From positions 682,001 to 746,000 of the forward strand of contig NZ_VTPY01000003.1 in assembly GCF_008297955.1 (NCBI RefSeq): a stretch of 64,000 bases of DNA, given 5' to 3'. Below, piece by piece: positions 51,508-62,506 of the stretch; position 1 is the stretch's first letter; the number at the start of each line of letters is the position of its first letter. The notes beneath the pieces were generated by a model. That model saw only the letters and a program-made list of their open reading frames with translations. It ran no database searches and was not told where the DNA came from. The position numbers and the translations under genes were made by a program. Origin of the DNA: Billgrantia pellis. Lineage in GTDB: Bacteria; Pseudomonadota; Gammaproteobacteria; Pseudomonadales; Halomonadaceae.

Positions 51508-51837
51508 ATGCTGGATTTCTTTATCTCTCCGGCCATGGCCCAGGACGCGGGCGCCGCGGGCGGCGGCATCGCCCAGATCGTCATGCTGGTCGGCTTCGTT
51601 CTGATCTTCTATTTTCTGCTATGGCGTCCCCAGGCCAAGCGGGCCAAGCAGCATCGCGAACTGGTCGGCGGCCTGTCCAAGGGCGACGAGGTCGTCATCG
51701 GCGGCGGCCTGGTGGGCCGGATCACCAAGGTGGGCGACGAGTTCCTCACCCTGGAAATCGCGGAGAACACCGAGGTCAACGTGCAGAGGAACGCCGTGGC
51801 CAACGTGCTGCCCAAGGGCACCATCAAGTCCATCTGA
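51508..51837 (+). CDS. yajC: Preprotein translocase subunit YajC
   Basis: 109 residues from the ATG at 51508 (CAGGAGA upstream); the longer frame from 51424 overlaps tgt and has no homology. One transmembrane helix (about 17-40, IAQIVMLVGFVLIFYFLLWRPQ) and a cytoplasmic domain with the family motif GDEVVIGGGLVGRITKV. Associates with SecDF to help protein export. Confidence 0.95.
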   Translation: MLDFFISPAMAQDAGAAGGGIAQIVMLVGFVLIFYFLLWRPQAKRAKQHRELVGGLSKGDEVVIGGGLVGRITKVGDEFLTLEIAENTEVNVQRNAVANVLPKGTIKSI

Positions 51838-51967
51838 CGTCGACGTCCCTCGCCCTTGCCGACGGCCACCGGCCGGGTGACGGCGAGGGCCGTTCAGCGG
51901 CCGGATGTCCCCGCCGGCCACGCTGCCGTCCCGTAGCCTTCTTTACGCAACCTAGGGCAGGGCTCCC

Positions 51968-53818
<1,851 letters not shown>

Positions 53819-53840
53819 GGCTCACCAACTTGAGGTGGTT

Positions 53841-54767
53841 ATGAAGACCCTCGTCATCCGACAGATCGATTTCATGGGCAAGCGACGGATCGCCTTCGTG
53901 CTCTCCGGCTTGCTGATTCTGTTGTCGATCGCCTCGCTGCTGTTCCAGCAGCTCAACTTGGGGCTGGACTTTACCGGGGGCACCCTGGTCGAAGTCCGCT
54001 ATGGCGTCGCGCCCTCGCTGGACGCGGTGCGCCAGACCCTGGAAGCCGCCGAGTTCCGTGACGTCTCGGTACAGACTTTCGGCGCCTCCAACGAGGTCTT
54101 GATTCGCCTGCAGCAGGCCTTCGACGCCGAGGTGGGCGACCGTGTGGTCGAGCTACTGCGCGCCGAGGGCGACGCGGTCGAGCTGGTGCGCGCCGAGTTC
54201 GTCGGCGCCCAGGTTGGCGAGCAGCTGCGCGACCAGAGCGGGCTGGGGCTACTGGTGGCCCTGGGCATCGTGATGCTCTACGTCGCCTTCCGTTTCCAGT
54301 ACAAGTTCGCCATCGGTGCGCTGCTGGCGCTGATGCACGACGTGATCGTCGTGGTCGGCGTCTTTTCGTTGTTCCAGCTTGAGTTCGATCTCACCGTGCT
54401 GGCGGCGCTGCTGGCGGTGATCGGCTATTCGCTCAACGACACCATCGTCGTCTATGACCGTATCCGCGAGACGATCCGCACCTCGCGCATCGACGACATG
54501 CCGGCGATCTTCAATGAAGCGATCAACCTGACGCTGGCGCGCACGCTGGCGACGTCCGGCACCACCTTGCTGGTGCTGCTGGCGCTGCTGGTGCTTGGCG
54601 GCGACATGATTCACTACTTCTCGATCGCCCTGATTCTCGGCATTGTGATCGGCACTTTTTCCTCCATCTACGTGGCGGCGGCACTGTTGTTGGTCGTGAA
54701 GCTGGAGCGCAAGGATCTGATCCCGCCGAAGAAGGAGGCCGACGAGGAGGAGGAGGAGCTTCCCTAG
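53841..54767 (+). CDS. secF: Protein translocase subunit SecF
   Basis: 308 residues from the ATG at 53841 (GAGGTGG upstream; the GTG at 53835 is less well placed). Six helices, the LGLDFTGGTLVEVRY motif after TM1 and the family motif GYSLNDTIVVYDRIRE (about 198-213). The C-terminus is strongly acidic (EADEEEEELP). Completes yajC-secD-secF. Confidence 0.97.
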   Translation: MKTLVIRQIDFMGKRRIAFVLSGLLILLSIASLLFQQLNLGLDFTGGTLVEVRYGVAPSLDAVRQTLEAAEFRDVSVQTFGASNEVLIRLQQAFDAEVGDRVVELLRAEGDAVELVRAEFVGAQVGEQLRDQSGLGLLVALGIVMLYVAFRFQYKFAIGALLALMHDVIVVVGVFSLFQLEFDLTVLAALLAVIGYSLNDTIVVYDRIRETIRTSRIDDMPAIFNEAINLTLARTLATSGTTLLVLLALLVLGGDMIHYFSIALILGIVIGTFSSIYVAAALLLVVKLERKDLIPPKKEADEEEEELP

Positions 54768-54817
54768 GAAAGCCGTCAGAACGTGTTGCGTGGAGCTTTT
54801 GGGCTCGCAACGCAAAC

Positions 54818-54844
54818 CGCCCCCGCAGCAGCGCTGCGGGGGCG
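54818..54844. terminator. Stem-loop between secF and the convergent suhB gene
   Basis: A perfect 12-base GC-rich stem (54818-54829 with 54833-54844) and a 3-base loop, 50 bases after the secF stop and 24 bases after the suhB stop on the other strand. The T-runs on both sides are short, so it may serve both genes as a moderate bidirectional terminator. Confidence 0.6.
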
Positions 54845-54868
54845 ATGTCGTTTGGGCCTTGGTTAGGC

Positions 54869-55663
54869 TCAGAAGTGCGGCTTGAGCTGCTGCACCAGCG
54901 CCTTGAACAGGCGTGGACCCGCGGCCATCAGTTGGCCTTCGGTTTCCACCGAAGGCTGGCCATCCGGGGTACCCAGCAGCGCGCCGGTTTCCTTGAGCAG
55001 CAGAGTGCCGACCAGGCGATCCTGATCCTCCAGGCCCAGCACGAAAGCGGCATCGACCCGGCCTGCGGCGAGTTCGGCCAGATCGAGCAGGCCGCTGCCG
55101 GTGGCCAGCTGAGTCTCGACTTGCGGACCGAGGTGCTGGATCAGCGTCAGATAGGCGGGAAGATGCCGCGAACGCTGCCAGCTCTCGGGCAACCCCACGG
55201 CTACCCGGGAGCCGAGAATGGCGGTCGTACGAGGCACGCGGATGCGCTTGCCGTTGTGCTGCGCGCCGCGACCGCGGCTGGCCAGGTACTCGTCGTCGCT
55301 GAAGGGGCAAATCACCACCGCATGCTCCGGGCGACCCTTCACCAGACAGACCAGGGAGAGGGCGAAACCGCTGCCGGCCACTCCCAGGCTGGAGTAGCCA
55401 TGGAAGGGTTCGATCCGCCATTCGATGTCCTGCCCCTCGCCTTCTCCGGCGCGGTGGGGGGTGAAGCGGCCGATGACACCGTGCTGGGGATAGCCACGGC
55501 TGAGCTGACGCACGATCAGCGTCTCGGCGTTACGGGCGGTATCCTCGAGCAGGCGCTCGAGGTTGTGCTCTTCGTGAGCATTCTCGATGCGTTCACGAAT
55601 GCGCAAGAACTGTTCGGCGGCACTGCGCGTGGCGCGCAACGCGAATTGGACCATCGGATGCAT
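54869..55663 (-). CDS. suhB: SuhB-like inositol monophosphatase family protein, metal site lost
   Basis: 264 residues from the ATG at 55663, aligning end to end with E. coli SuhB (MHPMVQFALRATR; SRGYPQH; RGRGAQHNGKRIR; DLAELAAGRVDAAF). The catalytic motifs are gone. The DPLDGT metal motif reads EPFHGYSS (85-92), so both Asp ligands are Glu and His. The GEES-type Glu motif is GRFT, and the VDKAAE Asp is lost. Only the Asp of the WD motif survives, as QDRLVG. Phosphatase activity is therefore unlikely. In E. coli SuhB is also part of the rRNA antitermination complex, which would not need catalysis. It is at the usual suhB locus between secF and trmJ. Confidence 0.88.
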   Translation of the reverse strand: MHPMVQFALRATRSAAEQFLRIRERIENAHEEHNLERLLEDTARNAETLIVRQLSRGYPQHGVIGRFTPHRAGEGEGQDIEWRIEPFHGYSSLGVAGSGFALSLVCLVKGRPEHAVVICPFSDDEYLASRGRGAQHNGKRIRVPRTTAILGSRVAVGLPESWQRSRHLPAYLTLIQHLGPQVETQLATGSGLLDLAELAAGRVDAAFVLGLEDQDRLVGTLLLKETGALLGTPDGQPSVETEGQLMAAGPRLFKALVQQLKPHF

Positions 55664-55840
55664 GATCGGGCCTTGGAGCGTCGGTGATGTTAAAGAACAG
55701 GCGAGTTCGCACGAAGGAGTCGGGGCGAACGTGTCGGCGCGCATCCTAGCAGAATCGCGCCCCCTGCGCCATTGTCGGAGCGCCGTGGTAGACTCGGCCC
55801 CTTTCCATGGACACGACGGACATCCGCGAGGCCGCCCCGC

Positions 55841-56668
55841 ATGCTCGACCGTATTCGCATCGTGCTAATCGGCACCAGCCATCCCGGCAACATCGGCGCC
55901 ACCGCTCGCGCCATGCACAACATGGGGCTGGCGGATCTGGCCCTGGTCGCGCCGCGCTGCGAGCCGCTGACCAGCGACAGTATTTCGCGGGCCTCGGGCG
56001 CTGATCATATCGTGCACGCCGCCCGCATCGTCGAGACCTTGGAGGAGGCCGTCGCCGACTGCACCCTGGCGGTGGGTGCCAGCGCCCGCTCACGCACCCT
56101 GCCGTGGCCGATGATCGCGCCACGCGAGCTGGGCGACCGCCTGCCGCTTGAGCTGGCCGATGCCGAGGCGCGGGTGGCACTGGTCTTCGGCCGCGAGGAC
56201 AGCGGACTCTCCAATGCCGAGCTGCAGCGTTGCCACGCCCATGTGCATATCCCGACCAATCCGGACTTCAGTTCGCTCAACCTGGCCGCCGCGGTGCAGG
56301 TGCTGGCCTATGAATGCCGACTGGCATGGCTGGAAAGCGCACGTGTCGCCTCCTCCCAGGAGAGCGAACCGCCCCAGCCGCTGGCAAGCCACGAGGAGCT
56401 GGAGCACTACTTCGCCCATCTCGAACGCACGCTGATCGCCATCGGCTTTCACGATCCCGCCATGCCGCGGCAACTGATGGCCCGCTTGCGTCGCTTCACC
56501 CTGCGTGCCCGCCCCGAGCGCATGGAGCTCAATATTCTGCGCGGCATTCTCTCTTCGACCGAGAAGCATGTCGCCGCGGCGCACCGGGGCACCACGGGCA
56601 ACGATACGACAACCGCCGATGATACCGACGCGTCTCCGCGACCGGGGCGCAACGGGCAGACGCCTTGA
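55841..56668 (+). CDS. trmJ: tRNA (cytidine/uridine-2'-O-)-methyltransferase TrmJ
   Basis: 275 residues from the ATG at 55841. SPOUT-class methyltransferase that modifies position 32 of tRNA. Motifs: [24 protein letters not shown] at the start, [15 protein letters not shown] (SAM-knot loop, about 110-124) and [22 protein letters not shown] (about 137-158). A longer-than-usual polar tail (after about 245) is probably disordered. Followed by cysE in the usual order. Confidence 0.94.
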   Translation: MLDRIRIVLIGTSHPGNIGATARAMHNMGLADLALVAPRCEPLTSDSISRASGADHIVHAARIVETLEEAVADCTLAVGASARSRTLPWPMIAPRELGDRLPLELADAEARVALVFGREDSGLSNAELQRCHAHVHIPTNPDFSSLNLAAAVQVLAYECRLAWLESARVASSQESEPPQPLASHEELEHYFAHLERTLIAIGFHDPAMPRQLMARLRRFTLRARPERMELNILRGILSSTEKHVAAAHRGTTGNDTTTADDTDASPRPGRNGQTP

Positions 56669-56738
56669 ACGGATCCTGCCGTGCCCCCATATGATGTGTT
56701 CGTTCCTTCCGCCGCCCAACCCCATCAAGGACCGCTGC

Positions 56739-57620
56739 ATGTTTCAACGACTGCGCGAGGACATCAGTAGCGTATTCGCCCGCGATCCGGCGGCGCGCAA
56801 CTTCCTGGAAGTGTTGACCAACTACCCGGGTCTGCACGCGCTGCTGCTGCATCGCCTCGCCCACTGGCTGTGGCAGCATCGCCTCAAGTGGCTGGCACGC
56901 ACCTTGTCGACCTTCTCGCGCTGGCTCACCGGCATCGAGATTCATCCCGGGGCGCAAATCGGCCGGCGCTTCTTCATCGACCACGGCATGGGCGTGGTGA
57001 TCGGCGAGACCGCCGAAGTCGGCGACGACGTTACGCTTTACCAGGGCGTGACCCTGGGGGGGACCAGTTGGCACAAAGGCAAGCGTCACCCCACCCTCGA
57101 GACCGGCGTCATCGTTGGCGCCGGAGCCAAGATCCTGGGGCCGTTCACCGTCGGTGCCGGGGCCAAGGTCGGCTCCAATGCCGTGGTGACCAAGGAGGTA
57201 CCCGCCGGGGCCACGGTGGTCGGCATCCCCGGCAAGATCGTCAAGCGTGCCGAGCCGGACACTGCCGAGGCGCTTGAGATCGACCCCGAGCGCCGCGAAG
57301 CGATGCGGCAAAAGTTCGGCTTCGATGCCTATGGCGTGAGCGAGGACATGCCGGACCCCGTGGCGCGCTCGATCCAGGCCATGCTTGACCACATGCACGC
57401 GGTCGATGAGCGCATCGAACGCATGTGCGGCACGCTGCGCAAGCTCGACGCCACCTACCGTGAGGGCAAGCTGCCAGCGCTACGCAACGAGGATTTCGCC
57501 GACATCCTGTCCGACGTCGACGCCTGCTGCGGCCCGCCTCACGCAGCCGGCACGGCCGCCTCCGAAACGAAACATGACGAAGATCAAGCCGGGCGACCGC
57601 CCACGCCCGGCAATGGTTGA
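56739..57620 (+). CDS. cysE: Serine O-acetyltransferase
   Basis: 293 residues from the ATG at 56739 (AAGGA at 56727-56731). First step of cysteine synthesis: serine plus acetyl-CoA to O-acetylserine. Short N-terminal helical region, then a left-handed beta-helix of hexapeptide repeats (about 65-175), with [39 protein letters not shown] and [11 protein letters not shown]-terminal extension of about 110 residues follows; it differs from the short tail of E. coli CysE and resembles the EpsC-like/longer Pseudomonas type. Its Cys supply fits the neighbouring isc genes. Confidence 0.94.
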   Translation: MFQRLREDISSVFARDPAARNFLEVLTNYPGLHALLLHRLAHWLWQHRLKWLARTLSTFSRWLTGIEIHPGAQIGRRFFIDHGMGVVIGETAEVGDDVTLYQGVTLGGTSWHKGKRHPTLETGVIVGAGAKILGPFTVGAGAKVGSNAVVTKEVPAGATVVGIPGKIVKRAEPDTAEALEIDPERREAMRQKFGFDAYGVSEDMPDPVARSIQAMLDHMHAVDERIERMCGTLRKLDATYREGKLPALRNEDFADILSDVDACCGPPHAAGTAASETKHDEDQAGRPPTPGNG

Positions 57621-57646
57621 CCACTGCGGTCAGGCTTTACCATAAT
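57617..57646 (+). promoter_or_regulatory. Candidate promoter of iscR
   Basis: -35 TTGACC (57617-57622), overlapping the cysE stop codon, then 18 bases and -10 CATAAT (57641-57646). A leader of about 100 bases leads to the iscR start. Autoregulation by IscR is known in other bacteria; no IscR site was identified by eye. Confidence 0.55.
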
Positions 57647-57750
57647 GGCGCTCTGTTGATGTGTTCGCCGCCGACGGCGAGCGCCGCGCGAACCGAAGAC
57701 CGGCGTTGACGATGCCGGGGTTCGCCTCCATCGCGTCTGATGAGCCCGCC

Positions 57751-58221
57751 ATGCGCTTGACCACCAAGGGACGCTACGCCGTCACCGCCATGCTCGACCT
57801 GGCCCTGAACGCCGACAAGGGGCCCACCTGTCTGGCCGACATCTCGCGCCGCCAGGAGATCTCGCTCCCCTATCTGGAGCAGCTCTTCGCGCGCCTGCGG
57901 CGCGCCGAGCTGGTCAGGAGCGTGCGAGGACCGGGAGGCGGCTACCTGCTGGCGCTCCCCATGGGCGAAATCTCCATCTCGCGAGTCATCGATGCCGTCG
58001 ATGAATCCGTGGACGCCACGCGCTGCCAGGGCCTGTCGGATTGTCAGCAGGGCGATACCTGCCTGACCCATTTCCTATGGTGCGATCTATCGGACCAGAT
58101 ACGCGGCTTCCTCGATGGCGTCACCCTCGCCCAGCTGGTCGAGAACGGAGAGGTCCGCCGCATCGCCGCTCGCCAACGCAGTCGCCGCGACGACGACACT
58201 ATCTTGACCTCCTCGCCCTAG
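57751..58221 (+). CDS. iscR: Fe-S cluster-sensing regulator IscR
   Basis: 156 residues from the ATG at 57751. Rrf2-family winged helix ([47 protein letters not shown]) with the three cluster ligands Cys92, Cys98 and Cys104 in the usual spacing. Controls Fe-S biogenesis genes by cluster occupancy. First gene of the reduced isc group, 39 bases before iscS. Confidence 0.96.
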   Translation: MRLTTKGRYAVTAMLDLALNADKGPTCLADISRRQEISLPYLEQLFARLRRAELVRSVRGPGGGYLLALPMGEISISRVIDAVDESVDATRCQGLSDCQQGDTCLTHFLWCDLSDQIRGFLDGVTLAQLVENGEVRRIAARQRSRRDDDTILTSSP

Positions 58222-58260
58222 GCCGCCCCGCGGCGAGCCAGATCGGAGACACCGCGAGCC

Positions 58261-59409
58261 ATGAGCGCCCTCATTTACCTCGATTATGCCGCCACCACCC
58301 CGGTCGACCCACGAGTCGCCGAGGTGATGAGCCGACACCTCACCCTGGATGGCAACTTTGCCAATCCCGCCTCGCGCAGCCACATGCTAGGCTGGCAGGC
58401 GGAACAGGCCGTGGAGAGCGCACGCCGACAGGTCGCCGATCTGATGTCGGCCGACCCTCGCGAGATCGTCTGGACCAGCGGCGCCACCGAGGCCAACAAT
58501 CTGGCGCTGATCGGTTTCATGCGCGCCAACCGTGAGCGCGGCCGCCACTTGGTAACCTCCGTCATCGAGCACAAGGCGGTGGTGGACACGGCAACAGCGC
58601 TCGAGGCCGAGGGCTTCGAGGTGACCTGGCTGACACCGGGCGCCGACGGCCGCGTCACGCCCGCGCAACTGCGCGAGGCCATGCGCCCCGACACGTTGCT
58701 GGTATCGCTGATGGCGGTCAACAACGAACTGGGCTGCATTCACGACCTGGCCGCCCTGGCCGAGGTGGCCCACGCTGGCGGCGCGAAGCTGCATGTCGAC
58801 GCCGCCCAGGCAGTGGGACGCCTCGATCTCGACGTGGGCCGCCTGGGCATCGACATGATGTCGCTCTCGGGACACAAGGCCTACGGCCCCAAGGGCATCG
58901 GCGCACTCTACGTCAGGCGCAGCCCCGACATCCGCCTCGAGGCGCTGATCCACGGCGGCGGCCACGAGCGCGGCATGCGCTCCGGCACCCTGCCCACCCA
59001 CCAGATCGTGGGCATGGGCGAAGCCTTCGCCCTGGCCTCGGCCGAAGGCGAGGCCGACCAGGCACGCATCCTGACGCTGCGGAACCGCCTGCTCGACGGA
59101 CTGTCCGACCTGGACGGCATCCACCGCAATACGCATGTCGACGTCGCGGTGCCCAACATCGTCAACCTGGCGTTCGAGGGCGTCGACGGCGAATCGCTGC
59201 TGATGGCGTTGCGCAGCATCGCCCTGTCGACCGGTTCGGCCTGCAATTCCGCCAGTGTCGAGCCATCCTATGTATTGAAGAGTATCGGCGTACCGCGTGC
59301 GCTGGCATTGGCCTCGCTTCGCTTCAGTTTCGGTCGCTTCACCACCGAGGCCGATATCGACGCCGCGCTGGAGGCCTTGCATCATGCTCTGCCGGGCCTA
59401 CGCCGCTAG
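58261..59409 (+). CDS. iscS: Cysteine desulfurase IscS-like
   Basis: 382 residues. Class V PLP enzyme that takes sulfur from cysteine. YLDYAATTPVDPRV at the start, TSGATEANNLAL (about 73-84), HVDAAQAVGR, PLP Lys in SLSGHKAYGPKG (about 206) and the active-site Cys328 in STGSACNSAS are present, so it is of the IscS/NifS group I type. It is about 20 residues shorter than E. coli IscS (404), lacking the C-terminal end that contacts IscU. No iscU gene follows; iscA is 26 bases downstream. Confidence 0.92.
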   Translation: MSALIYLDYAATTPVDPRVAEVMSRHLTLDGNFANPASRSHMLGWQAEQAVESARRQVADLMSADPREIVWTSGATEANNLALIGFMRANRERGRHLVTSVIEHKAVVDTATALEAEGFEVTWLTPGADGRVTPAQLREAMRPDTLLVSLMAVNNELGCIHDLAALAEVAHAGGAKLHVDAAQAVGRLDLDVGRLGIDMMSLSGHKAYGPKGIGALYVRRSPDIRLEALIHGGGHERGMRSGTLPTHQIVGMGEAFALASAEGEADQARILTLRNRLLDGLSDLDGIHRNTHVDVAVPNIVNLAFEGVDGESLLMALRSIALSTGSACNSASVEPSYVLKSIGVPRALALASLRFSFGRFTTEADIDAALEALHHALPGLRR

Positions 59410-59435
59410 ACACATTCGCTGCAGGAGAACCCACC

Positions 59436-59762
59436 ATGGCGCAACTTTCGATCACCACCGCCGCCGCCGAGCAGATCCAACGGGTGCTCGAGGAACGCGG
59501 CCACGGACTGGGCTTGCGGGTCTCGGTCAAACCCAGCGGTTGCTCGGGTTTTAGCTACGTACTGGATTTCGCCGACGAGGCGGCCAACGACGACGTGACC
59601 TTCGAGGAGCACGGCGTGACCGTCTTTGTCGCGCCCGAGGCGCTGGAGATGCTCGACGGCAGCGAAGTCGACTACGTCTCGGAGGGGCTCAACCGCTTCT
59701 TCCGTTTCAACAACCCCAACGTCAAGGATCAGTGCGGATGCGGCGAAAGCTTCTCCGTCTGA
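59436..59762 (+). CDS. iscA: A-type Fe-S carrier protein, IscA family
   Basis: 108 residues. The three conserved Cys are seen in KPSGCSGFSY (about 36) and DQCGCGESF (about 100 and 102). A-type carriers hand Fe-S clusters or iron to apoproteins. Name by locus: it follows iscS; ErpA-like identity cannot be ruled out. IscU, HscB, HscA, ferredoxin and IscX genes that normally surround it are absent. Confidence 0.9.
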   Translation: MAQLSITTAAAEQIQRVLEERGHGLGLRVSVKPSGCSGFSYVLDFADEAANDDVTFEEHGVTVFVAPEALEMLDGSEVDYVSEGLNRFFRFNNPNVKDQCGCGESFSV

Positions 59763-59785
59763 TCGTATCGGCGCGGGTCCGATGA

Positions 59786-59815
59786 TTGTTCAACGCCCGC
59801 CGGCAGCGGTATACT
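59786..59815 (+). promoter_or_regulatory. Candidate promoter of ndk
   Basis: -35 TTGTTC (59786-59791), 18-base spacer, -10 TATACT (59810-59815, five of six to consensus). The leader of about 160 bases holds a short GGCTCCC/GGGAGCC stem-loop and no gene. It makes ndk at least partly independent of the isc genes. Confidence 0.55.
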
Positions 59816-59982
59816 CTGCGCCCACTGTTTCTTCGCCGAGGCAGCGCTGACGGCTCTATCGACCAAGCGTCGCCGAACGCATCATGAATCCGCAGCGCCG
59901 CGCCGCGCCGGCTCCCCAGGGAGCCTGTGCGTCGTGGCGCTGTCCCATACGTACTAACCGTCAAATCAACGGGAGAGACCCC

Positions 59983-60408
59983 ATGGCTACCGAACGCACC
60001 CTGTCCATCATCAAGCCCGACGCCGTCGCCAAGAATGCCATCGGCGAGATCATCGCCCGCTTCGAGAAAGCTGGCCTGCAGGTCGTCGCCGCCAAGATGC
60101 AGCATCTCTCCCAAGAGCAGGCCGAAGGCTTCTACGCCGAGCACAAGGAGCGCCCCTTCTTCAAGGATCTGGTGGGTTTCATGACCTCCGGACCGGTAGT
60201 GGTTCAAGTGCTGGAAGGCGACAACGCCATCGCCAAGAACCGCGAACTGATGGGCGCCACCAACCCCAAGGAAGCCGCTCCGGGCACCATTCGCGCCGAC
60301 TTCGCCGAGACCATCGACGCCAACGCTGTGCATGGCTCCGACTCGCCGGAATCCGCCCAGCGCGAAGTGGCCTACTTCTTCCATGCCGACGAGATCTGCC
60401 CGCGCTAA
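59983..60408 (+). CDS. ndk: Nucleoside diphosphate kinase
   Basis: 141 residues from the ATG at 59983 (GGGAGAG upstream). [15 protein letters not shown] at the start and the active-site His in [22 protein letters not shown] (about 117) identify it. Balances nucleoside triphosphate pools by phosphate transfer through the His. Followed by rlmN, as in Pseudomonas. Confidence 0.97.
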   Translation: MATERTLSIIKPDAVAKNAIGEIIARFEKAGLQVVAAKMQHLSQEQAEGFYAEHKERPFFKDLVGFMTSGPVVVQVLEGDNAIAKNRELMGATNPKEAAPGTIRADFAETIDANAVHGSDSPESAQREVAYFFHADEICPR

Positions 60409-60485
60409 GCCGTGTTCGGCCAGCCGTGCCCTTCGCGGGGGCATTCCAGCCCCCGCTCTCGTCCCGCCCCGACCTACGTGATGCC

Positions 60486-61610
60486 ATGACCACCACCGCT
60501 CCCCAACGCACCAACCTGCTCGGCATGACTCGCGAGGAGATGGAAGCCTTCTTCCTCTCCATCGGCGAGAAGAAGTTCCGTGCCGCCCAGGTGATGAAGT
60601 GGATTCATCACGAGGGCTGCGACGACTTCGAAGCCATGACCAACCTCTCCAAGGCGCTGCGTAACCGACTGGCCGAAGTGGCCGAGATCCGCGGCCCCGG
60701 CGTGGTCTACGAAGGCACCTCCAGCGACGGTACCCGCAAGTGGGTATTGGAGGTGGAGGATGGCAGCTACGTCGAGACAGTGCTGATTCCGGCCGACAAC
60801 GGCAAGCGCCGCACCCTATGCGTGTCGTCCCAGGTGGGCTGCTCCCTCGACTGCAGCTTCTGTTCGACCGGCAAGCAAGGCTTTCAGCGTAACCTATCCG
60901 CCGCCGAGATCATCGGCCAGGTGTGGGTCGCCCAACGTAGCGTCGGGCCGCGCAAGGACACCGCCAATCGCCCGGTGACCAACGTGGTGATGATGGGCAT
61001 GGGCGAGCCGTTGATGAACTACGACAATGTGGTGCCGGCGATGAAGCTGATGCTCGACGACAACGGCTACGGGCTCTCCAAGCGCCGCGTGACGCTGTCG
61101 ACCTCGGGCGTGGTGCCGATGCTCGACCGTCTTGGCGACGAACTCGACGTGAGTCTGGCGATCTCGCTGCACGCGGCCAACGACGAATTGCGCAGCGAGC
61201 TGGTTCCGCTCAATCGCAAGTACAACATCCGCGCCCTGCTCGACGCCTGCCAGCGCTACCTGGCAAAGTGCGACGACACACGCATGGTGACCATCGAGTA
61301 CACCCTGATCAAGGACGTCAACGATCAGCAGGAGCACGCACGCCAGCTCGCCGAGCTGCTGCGCGAGCTGCCGTGCAAGATCAACCTGATCCCCTTCAAC
61401 CCCTTCCCCCACTCGGGCTACGAAAAGCCGTCGCGCAACCAGGTGATGCGCTTTCAGCAGTGGCTCTATGAACTGGGTTACACGGCACCGGTGCGCACCA
61501 CCCGTGGCGACGACATCGATGCCGCCTGCGGTCAGCTGGTGGGACGGGTGAAGGATCGCACGCGGCGCCACGAGCGTTATATCCGCTCGATCCAGATCGA
61601 CGCCGACTGA
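60486..61610 (+). CDS. rlmN: Dual-specificity 23S rRNA/tRNA adenine-C2 methyltransferase
   Basis: 374 residues from the ATG at 60486; the ATG at 60481 is out of frame. Radical-SAM enzyme methylating A2503 of 23S rRNA and A37 of some tRNAs. Cluster motif [15 protein letters not shown] (about 118-132), [13 protein letters not shown] (about 172-184), and the mechanistic Cys pair including the C-terminal [13 protein letters not shown] (about 345-357). Confidence 0.97.
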   Translation: MTTTAPQRTNLLGMTREEMEAFFLSIGEKKFRAAQVMKWIHHEGCDDFEAMTNLSKALRNRLAEVAEIRGPGVVYEGTSSDGTRKWVLEVEDGSYVETVLIPADNGKRRTLCVSSQVGCSLDCSFCSTGKQGFQRNLSAAEIIGQVWVAQRSVGPRKDTANRPVTNVVMMGMGEPLMNYDNVVPAMKLMLDDNGYGLSKRRVTLSTSGVVPMLDRLGDELDVSLAISLHAANDELRSELVPLNRKYNIRALLDACQRYLAKCDDTRMVTIEYTLIKDVNDQQEHARQLAELLRELPCKINLIPFNPFPHSGYEKPSRNQVMRFQQWLYELGYTAPVRTTRGDDIDAACGQLVGRVKDRTRRHERYIRSIQIDAD

Positions 61611-61747
61611 GCCGGGGCCGCCTTGACTTCAACCCGTCGCGGCGCTTTGATGGACAGGCTTTTTTTGGCCCCGAGCCCGTTCGGCCACGCGCCGGACAGT
61701 GGCGAGACGGCCTGCCACGATCGATGAGCCCCGACCAAGAGGATGCC

Positions 61748-62476
61748 ATGACGCGCTTCCCCACCCTGCCGAGCCGATGCATGCCGCTGTTAGCGATCGT
61801 GGTCGGATCGCTGTGGCTGGCCGGCTGCGCGACACCGAATGGCCGGGGCGGCGGTAACGGCGAGGAGCCCGCCGAGGCGCTCACCGAACTGGGCATGGCC
61901 TATCTTGAGCGCAACAATCTTCCGCGCGCCATGTCCGCGCTGAATCGTGCCCTTGAGCGGGAGCCCGACGATCCCGAGGCGCTACAGGCCATGGCCATCG
62001 TCTATCAACGCCAAGGCGAACACGACCTCGCCGACGAGACGTTCCAGCGCGCGCTGAGTGTCGATCCCGGCAACAGTCGTGCACGCAATAATTACGCGGC
62101 CTTTCTTTATGACCGCGGCCAGGTGCGACGCGCCTGCGAACAGCTCGAGTTCGCTTCGCAGGATCCCCACTACGCCAGCCGAGCTCAGCTATTTGCCAAC
62201 CTGGGACAATGCCAGCGGGAGCTCGGTGAGATCGAGCAGGCACGACAACACCTGGAGCGGGCGAAGAGCCTCGACCCGCGAAATCCGCGCAGTTACCTCA
62301 CCTTGGCCGAGCTGGAACTCGACCATGGCAACCCCCAGCGCGCCCGGCAGCAGTTGGAGATCTTCGTACGACTGGCCGGCATGACGCCAGGCGCACAGGC
62401 GCTAGCCGAGGAAATCGCCGCCGCCGTCCCGGACATGACCGTCACGCCCGGCCGGGCCAGTAGTGACGTTCCCTGA
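61748..62476 (+). CDS. pilW: Type IV pilus biogenesis lipoprotein PilW/PilF
   Basis: 242 residues from the ATG at 61748 (GAGG five bases upstream); an in-frame ATG at 61724 is less likely. Signal with lipobox LWLAGC (Cys about 27) and about six TPR repeats (LGMAYLERNNLPRAMSALNR; AIVYQRQGEHDLADETFQRAL; LTLAELELDHGNPQRARQQ). In Pseudomonas PilF pilots the PilQ secretin to the outer membrane. At the standard position between rlmN and rodZ. Confidence 0.92.
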   Translation: MTRFPTLPSRCMPLLAIVVGSLWLAGCATPNGRGGGNGEEPAEALTELGMAYLERNNLPRAMSALNRALEREPDDPEALQAMAIVYQRQGEHDLADETFQRALSVDPGNSRARNNYAAFLYDRGQVRRACEQLEFASQDPHYASRAQLFANLGQCQRELGEIEQARQHLERAKSLDPRNPRSYLTLAELELDHGNPQRARQQLEIFVRLAGMTPGAQALAEEIAAAVPDMTVTPGRASSDVP

Positions 62477-62506
62477 TCAACGATTCATGACGAAGGATGC
62501 TCAGCC

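Noticed and set aside
61611..61747. T-run at about 61660-61667 as a terminator after rlmN
   Set aside because: The only stem that could precede it has a very long loop and does not end at the T-run.
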